Source: Trichodelitschia bisporula (Eukaryota; Ascomycota; Dothideomycetes; Phaeotrichales; Phaeotrichaceae). Taken from it: 64,000 nt of DNA. This document shows positions 50,912 to 62,649 of this stretch, piece after piece. The position numbers were made by a program, and so were the translations under genes. The notes beneath the pieces are model-generated. The model was not told where the DNA came from, did no database searches, and saw only the letters and a program-made list of their open reading frames with translations. The stretch lies in contig ML996690.1 of assembly GCA_010356995.1 (NCBI GenBank), positions 871,420 to 935,419 of the forward strand. The letters are read 5' to 3'. Each line of letters opens with the position of its first letter. Within the stretch, counting starts at the first letter, position 1.

Positions 50912-53900
50912 CTATTGCTGAGGTGGTGTTTGTACCTGAGCGCTGCCTCTACCTCTTCCACGTCCACTGCCACGAGCACGGTAACGACCGCGGCCCCCTT
51001 GGCCACCACGGATGTTGACATCGGGACCAAGGAGAGATGGCGGAGGCGGGAAGTTGCCGTTGCTGTTGAGCTCATTGACATTGGCGTAGCCAGCCCGATT
51101 CGCTTGCGGTTGATGGGCGCCGCGGGGATTAGAAGGCGACTCGTTGCCGTTGGCGCCACGGATATGAGGAGGTGTTGCGTTGCTGTTTCCGCCTCTTCCA
51201 CGGGTGACGAACCGACCCCTAGAGTTAGCCGTGGGAGCAGGCGGGGCCGAGACGGTTCCTTGAGCGCGAGTGTCATAGGTGCCAACGTGCGCGCGTCCGC
51301 GACGCGCATTCATAGGGGCGGCAGGGTGATAGGGAAGAGTTTGCTGCCGGCCATTGGCGTATCCATTTTGACCTGCTGCAGCTCCACTGAATGAGACGGG
51401 AAGGGGTCCCGGTGCAGGTGCAGGCCGGTACTGGCCCTGTCCGCCAGGTCCGGTAGGCGGGCCATACCCACGAGCGTAGAGCGGCTGAGGCTGCACCGCA
51501 GGTCTACGAGTGGTTCCCGCGCTGGTGGATGCGACAAGCTGCTTGTCGGTGAGGTTGAGAACCGAGTCGCTGGGCACGGTCGATCCGTGGAATGGCTTGC
51601 AGCGATCGCCAAGAGTTGTACCGGAGATGAAGGATGTGTCAAAAACGACATCCAACAGAGTCTGGCGCGAAGTCCTCGTCAGGCCCACAACCGTACCACG
51701 CTGGGCGATAGGTACCCGCCCGGAATTTAAGACATACACGACCCGGTCTCCGAGGCTGAAATGCTGGTCGGCAACACGCTGTTCGGCATCCGCAGGACTG
51801 AGCAGAGCGTGGCGTGGGACACCCTTGAGCATCTTGGGCTTGCCCACGCTGAGCGCAAGGTACCTCTCCGCTTCCTCCTGAATCCTCGCCACTGCGTCCG
51901 AATCGAGCTGCTCCGCTTCCAGAGGTACTTTTTCAAAGGACTTTGACTCGATGGTCTTGAGCCACGCCACAATTTCTTTAATCTTCGCGGCGGCCACATC
52001 CTTCTCGTAGAAATCGGTGTCCTGGAAGATATCGCCACCGGGCTTGGAGACGAGGCCCGCAATGAATTTCGGGAACTTGCTCATGTATTGCTGGATGAGG
52101 TCGACGGCTTTCTGGCTGTACTCCCATCCTGATTGGCCTTTACGCGAGTATCCCAGCACCTTCAGCTTCCGTCCTTCGAACTTGAGATTGAGGCCGAGGT
52201 TGATCTGGAGCCCATTCGACACGACGGACAAGGACGAAGTGAGCCTGCTCAAGGCAAGCGGGCTGAGGTGGAGCCTCCGGGCTACCTGGTAAGAAGGGAT
52301 GTAGGGCGTAATACGTTCGTGGTCCCTCACGACTGCGCGGCCGAAGTCCGGCTCACGAGTTTCTTGCACAAGCACCCATGCGCTCAGTTTGCCGTTTTCA
52401 TGCCCAGCAACCTGACATGGCCGTCCAAAGGCATACTCGCCGAGGAAGAAGGCATTCGAGCCTTCCGGAAACTCCTCTTCAATAGGAAGTGCTTCTCGTT
52501 CGATGAACCGCGGATCCTCGCTGAAAACCTCGTCAACGATGACCTGGGTTGCGTATTCCGTCTCAGTTCCAGGTAGCTCGCCATATTGCTTCACCGCTGC
52601 ACCATCATCAGTCTTCCTAAGCCCTTGGAGGATCTCAACGTGGACAATAGTTTGGACGGATCCGATGGCCATTCCGAGTTTCTTGTCGTAGTTGTTCTGA
52701 ATTTGACGGGCCTTGCGCACAAATTGCTCAATCGATCTCGGGTCATGGGGATACTGCACGGGTTGTGTGCCATCTGCGGACAATTCGTAGTCAAAGAGCT
52801 CGTCGGAGACTCTGACCACCTTCGCCTCCTGCAGAAAAGGATACCCCACGTAGACGCTCTTTCCCAGCTTGGCTTTGGCGCTGGCAACGGTTGAGCGCGC
52901 TTCTGCGTCTCCAATGGTGACAACCATGCTCTCGTTCCGCGATTCCTGCTGGAACACGCAAACCCGGTGGAAGTCCAGTTCAGCCGTGAACGGCAACGTC
53001 TTCAAGCTCGGGAAGCCAGCAAGGGCTTGCTTGCCAAGCTGCACGCCGTCCATCAGACCGACAAAGTATTCCAGACCCTCCATGGTAGGAAGCTCGAAAA
53101 TGTTCTCCACGCAACGACAGTGGGCGATGTCAGGGAAGAATCCAGGCAGAGAGGAAGGATACACATAATCTAGGCTGGCGTCGTGGGCGAACTTGAGGGA
53201 GACGCCAAATGAGTTCCTCGCCTTCTCGTCGAGAGTCAAGAGGTCGTCTTTGGTTTTCATAGCATCCAAGAGCCGGCGCTCTTCGATGAAGGGAATCTTG
53301 ACAACAGCTTCCCAATCCATTTTTTTGCCGTTCATGTCCAGCTCAAAGTCTCGCGGATAGAAGTCTATGATGGGGGAATTTGGGTTGGTCATCAAGTCAT
53401 GGTAAGCTGTCGGTACAATCTTCTTGCTGCGGTCCGGGAGCACACCCATCAGCTGCTGAAAGGGCAAGAACGGCTGGCCGAGCTGGAAGTTGATATCCGC
53501 ATTCAGGCCCTTGATAACATCTGTTTCGTTAGCAGTTTTCTGAAGCATCAGACATGTGGCTCTTACCAGAGATCATGGGTGAGTAGTGGTACTGATAGAA
53601 CCAAGGCCAGGACGCTACGCCCTGGTAGTAATAGAACAGCACCCACTGAAGGCCTTGAACATAGTTCTCGGTCAACTTCGTCAACTCCTCTTCGTCGTTC
53701 AGGCCCCAGCCAAACTTGGTAACGTAGTAGTCGTTCTTCCAGGCGTTAAACTTCTCCGTATACTTTCTCTCCATGTTCTCCTGCGCTTGGTCGGAAGTGA
53801 CGTCCACCACTTTTGCATTCTCGTAACGCTTGACCACTCGCAGAATGGCCAGCTGCGCCTCCTCATCATCCGATGATTCCGAACTGTCTCCTTCAATCGG

Positions 53901-55333
53901 TGCCGGGTTCGGCGGGAAGGTGAGCTGCATATGGCGGTTCCCATCCGCATCCTCTACAGTTTTCCACTGCAGTGAGAGGCTCTCGGCCAGATCCTGCACG
54001 AACTCTCGATCGCGCGCTGGCAGAGATGTGGGAAGGTCATGCGGAGCGACCTCACCATCCTTGCGCCGGCTGTTCACATAGTCCTTGACTTTCTTGAAGA
54101 TGTCGCGCTGATCCGATGAGATGGTCAGCTGGCCCTTGCGCTTCCGCTTCTGTCGATCCATGACATCTTCCTTGGCCATGGTTTTGGATTTGAACCAGCT
54201 GGCGTCTGAATTCTCGTTTTCGAAGAACCGAAACTCAGCGTGCGAGAGCTCTTCCAGGAGTAACTTCAAGCGAGACATGTTGATGACGCCGCCCTCGTTA
54301 ATGTATCCACCTGCCTTTGGCAGTGCCGTCTTGTAGACGGCAAACATGAGCGCCAGCGCTCCTTCATTGATGTGAAGGTGCGGTAAGTTGGGCAAAAAGT
54401 CATTGCCAACAAAGAACGCCATGAGAATAAAGTCATCTAGAACCCGTTCCATGTCGAAAGGAAATTCCAGAGCGCCAGGCTCCTTAAGCTCTTGGAACTC
54501 CAGCTCCAGGTACTCCCGAACAATGCATAGATGCATGAGATAGAAATTCTGGTGTTCCAGCTCCTTGGACTTGGTTTTGCTTTGGCGGCCGAAGGTCACC
54601 TCCTCACGCAACAAGCAGAAATGGGGATCATGACTCAGCAGCCCCAGCATGATCAAGTCAGCATCCAATCCGTAGAGACAATGGCGACGGTTCGGGTCGT
54701 AATCCGGCTGGGCCTTTGCTTGACGGATGTACTCCATAATCTTATGTTCGCCTTCTCCGGGCACCTCGTGGCCAGAGAGCACAACTTCGACGCCTTGCCA
54801 GTCGATGTCTTCGGAAACCTTCTTGTTCACAAAGTACTTCAGGTGCTTCGTCAAACGGGCCATGAAATCGGTGCCCGGTGTGATGCAGTTGCTGTCAAAC
54901 GGGTCCTCTTTCGGCATCTCGATGCCGTCTTTTATGGCCTTGTCCCGAGCCCGCTCCGCGTCCAGCGCCGTCCGGAATCGGCGCGCCCGTTGTTGATTCA
55001 TCTTCGCGCGAGGTGCGACACCATCAATAGCCATGAAGAACAGCTTCTTGGGCTTAATCTTGCTAAAGAGGTGCTCAATGTAGTTGAATATGGCAATGAA
55101 CATCTTGTCCTCCGTCATGCGGTATGTAGGCGAGTCGGAATCATTGTGCGTGCAGTTATGGATGATGCCGTTCATGTCAAGCTAGGCTATGGGTTAACGA
55201 AATGCAAAAGTTATACGAAAAAAGAGAGGCCCACATAGAGGCAGTCAAACTCGGGTATCCTATTCTCCGCAATGACCTGCGAAATGGCCGGATAGCGCTC
55301 CGACATCCATCGGAAGAACTTGGGTACACCCAT
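50912..55333 (-). CDS. XRN1: 5'-3' exoribonuclease XRN1/Kem1
   Basis: Three exons, 55333-55235, 55181-53567 and 53520-50912, give 1440 residues. The N-terminus MGVPKFFRWMSERYPAISQ is the Xrn1 form rather than Rat1. Splices restore [20 protein letters not shown] and YSPMISDVIKGLNADINF. Conserved nuclease parts are FMAIDGVAPRAKMNQQRARR, SGHEVPGEGEHKIMEYIRQA, LYGLDADLIMLGLLSHDP and FVGNDFLPNLPHLHI, which hold the acidic metal-binding residues. The middle part matches the PAZ/Tudor, winged-helix and SH3-like domains. The C-terminus is Pro/Gly/Asn-rich with RGG and GRG repeats, fitting RNA or P-body contacts. The enzyme degrades decapped mRNA in the cytoplasm. It is divergent from the Hat2-like gene, with about 576 bases between the start codons. 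Confidence 0.96.
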
Positions 55334-55909
55334 GATGACGGTGGATATGAAGGTGGATGGAATAGGTGTGTTCGGTGCGAGGCCGGGGGCGTCGGTCAGT
55401 GGTTTGCTCGACTGGCGGTGGTGTTTCTTCCACGGAAGGCGCACAAACAGTAGAATAGAGAGAAGTGAGCGGAGGCGCGAGGGCGCTGTGAGGTCTGGAA
55501 ATGGTAAATGTGTGGGAACAAGTGGTATATTCTCTGACGCGGAGGTCTTCGAAGTCTGGGAGTCTGTCGCACCGCGAGCATATGTACTCTGCCCTTTGCC
55601 AAGACCTGGGGCGAGGACCCTAGCATACCGTGGTACCGTGGGTCCTACATAAATACAACGTACACAACGTACGCGTAGTTCTAGTACCGCCACGACCGCT
55701 TGCTGCCTGAATGATGTGGCGCAACTGCATCCTAAAAGCAGCTAGAGGCTCCGGAGTTTCACCGACGATGAACAGCAGGGGAACGCGTCTTGCGCGCGCT
55801 CTTTCACCTCCCACTTGCCAATTCTCAGAACACTGCACAGCATTTTGCCCCGCATCGCAAGCACCACGTCCGCGCTTCCCTCTACACTTCCCGCGAGCTT
55901 CATTTTTCA
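55334..55909. promoter_or_regulatory. Shared intergenic promoter region of XRN1 and the Hat2-like gene
   Basis: 576 bases between two start codons on opposite strands, so both promoters must lie here. No clear TATA box was seen for either. Confidence 0.45.
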
Positions 55910-57419
<1,510 letters not shown>

Positions 57420-58694
57420 GATTGCGAATGAGAAGCAAGCTTATGGCCTGGCGTGTGAAGCTTCTTCCCATACTAATCACATTGTCCTGTCAAACTCGAC
57501 GGCATAGTGCGGGGAAGTGATCAAGACTATCATCACGTCGATTGGTTTCATCATTGACATGTGGATGCCGGCGCTGACGACTAACAGGAGGTTCAAATGG
57601 CGGACACTGGGGAGGCTGGGTCTTTCAATGAATGAGCACTTATGGGCGTACGAGCAAATCTTTGTCGACGGTGAACTTTGAGTCCTTTGGTCATTGGCGT
57701 TTAGCGGGATGGCACTGGGTGTGGGGTTGGATGATAGCATATGTGTCAGTGTGCTCTTTGTCCCTTACGGTTCTAACATGCGCTTGCTCAGCTACTGTTC
57801 TCGACTTATACCCTAGAGCGAAACTAAGCTTACAACCCATATTTCCCATCATCCTCGTCCGATATCAAATGTCCCACGCCCGTACCCTCTCCTCCGCCAT
57901 TGGTCGTTTATCACTGTTTAACAAGCAATCGATCGGCCTCTCCCCAACCACCGCAATCTCGCCCTCCCGCCTCAGAAATGATACCACAAGCCAGCAGCAC
58001 ACCACAATCGGGCCGCATATATCGCGCCAAGCGCATCCAAGACTCCGGGATTGAGCTTAACCCGCCTACACGGGTCTCTTGCGCGGCTGTAGGGGTCTGG
58101 ACATGTAGGAGCGTGTATAGCGATATACGTAGCATCAGATGAACCAATCTGCTTCCCGGAAGCACCTCCAACTGGGCTCCCGGGTGCGGAAGTGAGTGGT
58201 GGGTGGGATTGGCGGGGATGGGTAGCTCGCCTGCGGATTGATTAGACCCTGCGGGGGCGGGTGATTAATAGTGTGGGTGTTATGGGTGGGATCATCTGGG
58301 TGGGGTTGTTTAGTTGCCTATTTCGGAGGCTGGGCGGGGTGGTTGGGCTCAGGGAGGCAGGTGAGTGGGGTGGGTTTGTTCACGATGAGAGGTGATGCAA
58401 ATGGGTCTATTGCGATGATTTCGCTGACTTGTAGCAACAGATATCCAACCGTCGTTCCCATCCCACGCTCGGGATCCGGAGCGGAAAGCCTGACCCTAAA
58501 CCCAAAACCCTTGCCCGCCTATAACGCCCCATTATCATGACACTGTTCCGTTCCCTTCCCAATGATTGTAAGCGGGTGCAGTGCCTGTATCGTCCCCAAA
58601 CGCGCAAATCGCGGCCGTTGAGCATCCGCATCGCTCTGCGCCATCGTGCCTTGCCACCAGCACCCCTGCCATGCCTTCCCAAAACACGCTCCGC
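57420..58694. other. Intergenic region between convergent genes
   Basis: 1.3 kb. A frame from ATG 57869 encodes a basic, Ser/Thr-rich 60-residue peptide that could be a transit-type sequence, but no continuation was found. A G/T-rich block lies at about 58190-58380. A single telomere-like CCCTAAACCC occurs near 58495. Confidence 0.35.
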
Positions 58695-59765
58695 CTAATT
58701 CAACCCCATCATACTCGCCCTCCTCACCACCGCACCCCCAACCGGCTTCCGCCCAATCACCCGCCCCCGCCTCAACCCCCCCTCCTCCTTAAACGCCGGC
58801 AACACAAGCGTCGGCTCGATCTCATCCGCCCCGCGCGGCACCAGGCGCGGCCGGAACGAAAACAGGCTCCCCTTCCTCTCCTCTGCGCCGCCGACAGGGG
58901 CCGACATAGGCCCTACGTCCATCGGCGACAGTGGGCGGAACACGCTCTCGCGCCGCCGGTGCCGGACTTCGTCTTCGCGCTCCGCCGGCCCGGGGGTCGG
59001 TTGCTCCTTCGCCCCGAAGCCGCGCACGAATTTTGTGAATAGCCCTAGCTTCTTGCTGGGTTTGGCGGTTATGCTTGGCTCGTAGGTTGAGGGCGCGTAG
59101 CCTGCGGGTGAGATGGAGCGCTCGCTGCTCGCCGGCGAAATGGCCACGTTGGAGAGGGAGTAGGTTGCGAAGGAGAAGGGTGGTGATGGGGGGGCGGTAG
59201 GTGTGGAGGGCGGGCTGGCGCTGCTGTCTGTGGACGGGGAGTGCGTGAGGTGGTCGAGGGTAGGCGCCTGTGCTGCCGCTGGTGCTGGTGCTGCTGTGCG
59301 CGGCGCGAGGATGCTGTGCTCGCGGTAGCGGGCTTTGCGCTCTGGGCTTGCGAGGCTGGAGCCCCGCGGAGGCCGTGGGGAGGAAGTGCGCGCGCGTGCG
59401 GGAATGGAGATGGAGATGGCGAGGGCGGGGCCGGTGCGGATCATATACAGCGCTACGGCGCGCTCCACCTTGGGAGTTGAGGTGTATACCAGCTCTGGGG
59501 CTTCTTCGTCGGCGGAGGAGAGGGAGACGTCGTCGTCCATGGGCGAGATGGCTTCTTCGCTTGACATGTATTTATCGGTGAAGAGGGGTCCGGGTGGGGG
59601 GAGGGTGGAGGCGTGGGATAGCAGGGCGGCTTTGATCTCGGCGAGGGTGGGGGTGAGGTGTAGTTCGGGTGCGTCGTAGAAGGTTGTTTCTGGGCGGGAG
59701 CGTATCGAGGTGGGAAAGGCTGGCTTTTCATAGGCCCATTGGAGGGGGAGGTTGGTTGTTGCCAT
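58695..59765 (-). CDS. Hypothetical Ser/Pro-rich, mostly disordered protein, 356 aa
   Basis: One open frame. I chose ATG 59765 (MATTNLPLQWAYEKPAFPTS) because the part before it, from an upstream ATG at 59921, is low-complexity Arg/Gln/Ser sequence; that longer start gives 408 residues. The middle is rich in Ser, Pro, Ala and Thr, with many possible SP/TP phosphosites. Short more ordered pieces are KPSKKLGLFTKFVRGFGAKE and LFSFRPRLVPRGADEIEPTL, and the C-terminus is basic (RRGRVIGRKPVGGAVVRRAS). No known domain, signal peptide or membrane segment. Strong GC-rich codon use fits a real gene. Function unknown. Confidence 0.6.
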   Translation of the reverse strand: MATTNLPLQWAYEKPAFPTSIRSRPETTFYDAPELHLTPTLAEIKAALLSHASTLPPPGPLFTDKYMSSEEAISPMDDDVSLSSADEEAPELVYTSTPKVERAVALYMIRTGPALAISISIPARARTSSPRPPRGSSLASPERKARYREHSILAPRTAAPAPAAAQAPTLDHLTHSPSTDSSASPPSTPTAPPSPPFSFATYSLSNVAISPASSERSISPAGYAPSTYEPSITAKPSKKLGLFTKFVRGFGAKEQPTPGPAEREDEVRHRRRESVFRPLSPMDVGPMSAPVGGAEERKGSLFSFRPRLVPRGADEIEPTLVLPAFKEEGGLRRGRVIGRKPVGGAVVRRASMMGLN

Positions 59766-60542
59766 TTTGCTGTGTGTTTCGGCCGTGCGGTTTGGACGAC
59801 GGTTTGGTTGTGGTCGACGGGATTGCTGGCCGGATCTTTCTTTGAAAGGCTGGCGAGAAAGGGACTGGGCGACAAAGCGGGTGATAATGGAGTCGCGAAG
59901 CGAAGACGGACTGACGGACATATACTCTCAGGGCATGGGAGGGAGAGCAGTGCGGCAGGGTGGTTTCAAGTACAAAGAGACGATAAAGAGCCTTGCCCCC
60001 CACTTCCCTTCCCTTACATTCACTTTTTGACAAGGGGGGCTAATATGAAGCGTAGATTGCACGCACTTGATTCCTGGAACGACGCAGGACGGGACGTGGA
60101 CAGGCAGGGCCAGGCTCGGAAGGTGATAGAGGACTGGATGGTGGTGTGGAGGGGGGTGAGGGGTGTGAGAGGGGTAGGGAGAGAGAAGAAAAAGGTCGGA
60201 TCAAGTGGCGTTTCATCAACGAGCAACAGCCTCGTTTTCAGCATCAAACCGGTGCGTGCGAGCTCCATCCGCTCCTCTTTTTCTTCCTACGGAACACTAC
60301 CGAACCGCTTCCTGCAGGGTCGTTGGTGAGTGCCGCAACGACGCGTGCAGCATTGAATGCTAGCCGCGATGTCGGGATGTTGCGTAGTGTGGGGGTAGAG
60401 AAGCAGAGGAGAGGACGACTTGGGTGGTTGTTGTAACAGAAAGTCCCCCGCAGCCCAGCCTGAGAGGCGTCAAACCACGACCAATCAAGCCCAGCCTCCC
60501 CTCACTCCCCCAAGCGACGTTGTGAACAAAGTGGAGGCGTTT

Positions 60543-60578
60543 CTCTTTGATCTCTGTGATCTCTTTGGTCTCTTTGGC
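60543..60578. repeat. 9-bp tandem repeat, four copies
   Basis: Four units of the form CTCTKTGRY follow each other with no gap (CTCTTTGAT, CTCTGTGAT, CTCTTTGGT, CTCTTTGGC). Confidence 0.7.
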
Positions 60579-60720
60579 CTCCCTCGTCGAACTGCCTCTG
60601 CACTGCACGACGCAACGCACACGCCATCCCTACTTCCAACCAACACCAACGCATCTCTCCACACCAACAAAAATCCTCCGAAGCGCAGGTGATGGGGGTG
60701 GCGGATGGCGCGCTGCAAGC

Positions 60721-60750
60721 AGCGACGTTCCCACCAGCGACGTTCCCACC
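60721..60750. repeat. 15-bp perfect direct repeat, two copies
   Basis: AGCGACGTTCCCACC occurs twice in tandem with no mismatch. Confidence 0.75.
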
Positions 60751-62067
60751 CAGCAATCCACCACCAAAAACGCGGGGTCCAAACCGCCCCGCGCCCACAC
60801 GTTTGCACCTGCAACAGCCTCTGCTCGAGACGCAGACGACTGTTACGCAGAACACGCCCCCGCGGCACGCAAAACACGCCACATCAGAAACCACCCTTCA
60901 AAAACCACACTCGCAGAAACCACGAACAAGCCTGCCCACATAGCGTAGGAAAGAAGGAAAATCCCCATTCCCAGCGCTCTAGCCGCAACAACCCATCATC
61001 GTTTGCATCTTCAGGTAGACAAGCTCCCGGCGCACGGTTGCTGCTCCCAAAAATATAGCCTGCGCGTCTCCCGCCCGAGGCAGCCCAAGACCAGGCTTTT
61101 GCCGACCGGCTCTCAATCCATCTTTGTGAATCGAGAAAGGGCACGGACTGGATCCGCGGCGCGGGTTGACGCTTCCAGCCTCAGCTTCATTGCGTGCACG
61201 GGGGTGCTCCCGCGTGCTCAATGACGCGCTCTGGGCGGCAACGTGTACTGCAGTCGGAGAGATGGACATGTTCCAGATTGTCTGCGTTTCATGTCTTCTT
61301 GGTGACGTCGGTGAGAGGTTTCTTCGCCGCGGCCGTTTGGACGAAGATGAAGACTGAGAGCGAGAATTGTGACGCACTAGACGGTCGATGCATGGCGGCA
61401 GTGTTTGCGTGCGCTGCAGTGTGTATTTCCGCTTCTGACTACAGGTGGCCTTCTGCTTTGGGTAACTATATCATCGCTCTTATGCCGTCAGCTTCACGTC
61501 GCTTTCCTAGCCAGTGCTAGTAGGCGCGCTTTACGGGTGGCTGTAGCTGCACGTTCCTGCGCTTCTTTCAGCGCGCTGATGAGCCCCAAGGGGCAGTTCG
61601 AAGACACCAGCACCACGTATTCGCCGTGAATGACCTGTGGCCGCTGACGAATCTTTTGCGTACGCAGCATATTCTTGCTAAAGGTTGACCCGTGATCTCA
61701 GTCCTTTATGGATACGAGGATAAGGTTATGCAAGGCTGCAGATCGTATGGCCGTGGCTGGCCAGGTGGAAATCCGATATCGGCATCGCGCACGCCGCCCT
61801 GCGGAGGCGGAGCAGGAGCCCTCCTCAGATGCACCTTCGGCTCCCGGCACAGACACCCTTAAACCGATGTGCCTTGGCCTGCGGCGCTCACTGCCGTGCA
61901 ACAGTAGAGGCCACCATCACTCATGTGTAAACAACATCACAGCAGCAACACAGGACATGAGCGAACAGTCTGGCATTACTACTACCGCACTGCCAGTCCC
62001 CCCACCCGCAGCGTAGGACACAAGGCCCTCGCCATGAAGCCCGTCAATCACGCAGTGTTTATGGCAC

Positions 62068-62482
62068 TTAAACCAGCACCGACGCAACCTCAGCAGCATT
62101 GCTCTCGCTCACACCCTCAACCTTCTTGATCTCGGTGCCATCCTTGAAGATGACCACAGTGGGGGTGACCGACACCTTGAAGTATTCCTTCGCGGCGGGG
62201 TGCTTCTCCACATCGACCTTGTACGCATCCGTGCTGGAGGCGTGCTTCTCGGCAGCACTGTCGCGGAGGGTTAGTCTCTGCCATGATGCCCAGGGGGTTT
62301 TTGGTGTAACTGACGCCTCGGCGGCTGCGGGGACCTCGCCCGAGTAGGCGTAGATGAGCACGTATTTGCCCTTCGTGCCAACGGCAGCCTCAAAGTCGGC
62401 CTTGCTGGTGGGGAGTTAGCTGGGTGCGGGGAAGGAGTGGATCGGGAGGAGTGTACCTGTTGAGCTCCGTGTGACCGGCCAT
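62068..62482 (-). CDS. Thioredoxin-fold protein without the CxxC active site
   Basis: Three exons, 62482-62457, 62404-62315 and 62257-62068, give 101 residues. Introns of 52 and 57 nt rebuild MAGHTELNSKADFEAAVGTK and GEVPAAAEAAAEKHASS. The layout is that of a small thioredoxin: strand KYVLIYAYS, helix, AYKVDVEKHPAAKEYFKVS, cis-proline loop VTPTVVIFKDGTEIKKVEGV, C-terminal helix. Where thioredoxin has W-C-G-P-C this protein has Y-S-G-E-V (residues 29-33), and there is no cysteine anywhere, so it cannot do thiol-disulfide exchange. It may be a binding or chaperone-type relative; similar forms occur in other fungi, as far as I recall. The second intron is 57 nt with no stop, so retention would add 19 residues. 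The promoter has a TATA box and STRE-like sites. Confidence 0.87.
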
Positions 62483-62580
62483 TTTGGTTTGAGGTAAAAG
62501 TATGAGGTGTTGAGTTGCTTGTTGTTTTTGAGATGAGGAAGTTGTGCTAGTTGATGAGCAGCAAAATGGTGTCCGTCGTC

Positions 62581-62590
62581 CTTTATATAT
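62581..62590 (-). promoter_or_regulatory. TATA box of the thioredoxin-like gene
   Basis: On the minus strand the sequence reads ATATATAAAG, about 100 bases before the start codon at 62482, a normal distance. Confidence 0.6.
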
Positions 62591-62598
62591 CCCTTTTA

Positions 62599-62649
62599 CC
62601 CCTCATCTGCACCCCCCACCTTCCCCCCTCTCCCCTCGTACTGCCCCCT
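62599..62649 (-). promoter_or_regulatory. Cluster of four STRE-like AGGGG sites
   Basis: Four AGGGG pentamers on the minus strand (CCCCT at 62599-62603, 62625-62629, 62632-62636 and 62645-62649) lie just upstream of the TATA box. AGGGG is the stress-response element bound by Msn2/4-type factors in yeast. Binding here is inference. Confidence 0.45.

Larger units (their letters stand above)
59766..62067. other. Long intergenic region with short repeats
   Basis: 2.3 kb with no convincing gene. It contains a purine-rich block (about 60135-60200) and two small tandem repeats listed separately. Overlapping open frames at 60420-60950 are low-complexity and appear on both strands, so they are not called. 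Confidence 0.4.

Noticed and set aside
57869-58054. Small basic Ser-rich frame that could be a mitochondrial transit peptide
   Set aside because: No downstream exon or domain could be joined to it.
58490-58505. Telomere-like CCCTAAACCC
   Set aside because: Single occurrence inside ordinary sequence, not an array; not evidence of a chromosome end.
60420-60950. Overlapping long frames on both strands
   Set aside because: Low-complexity His/Thr/Pro-rich sequence in GC-rich DNA without stops; typical shadow frames.
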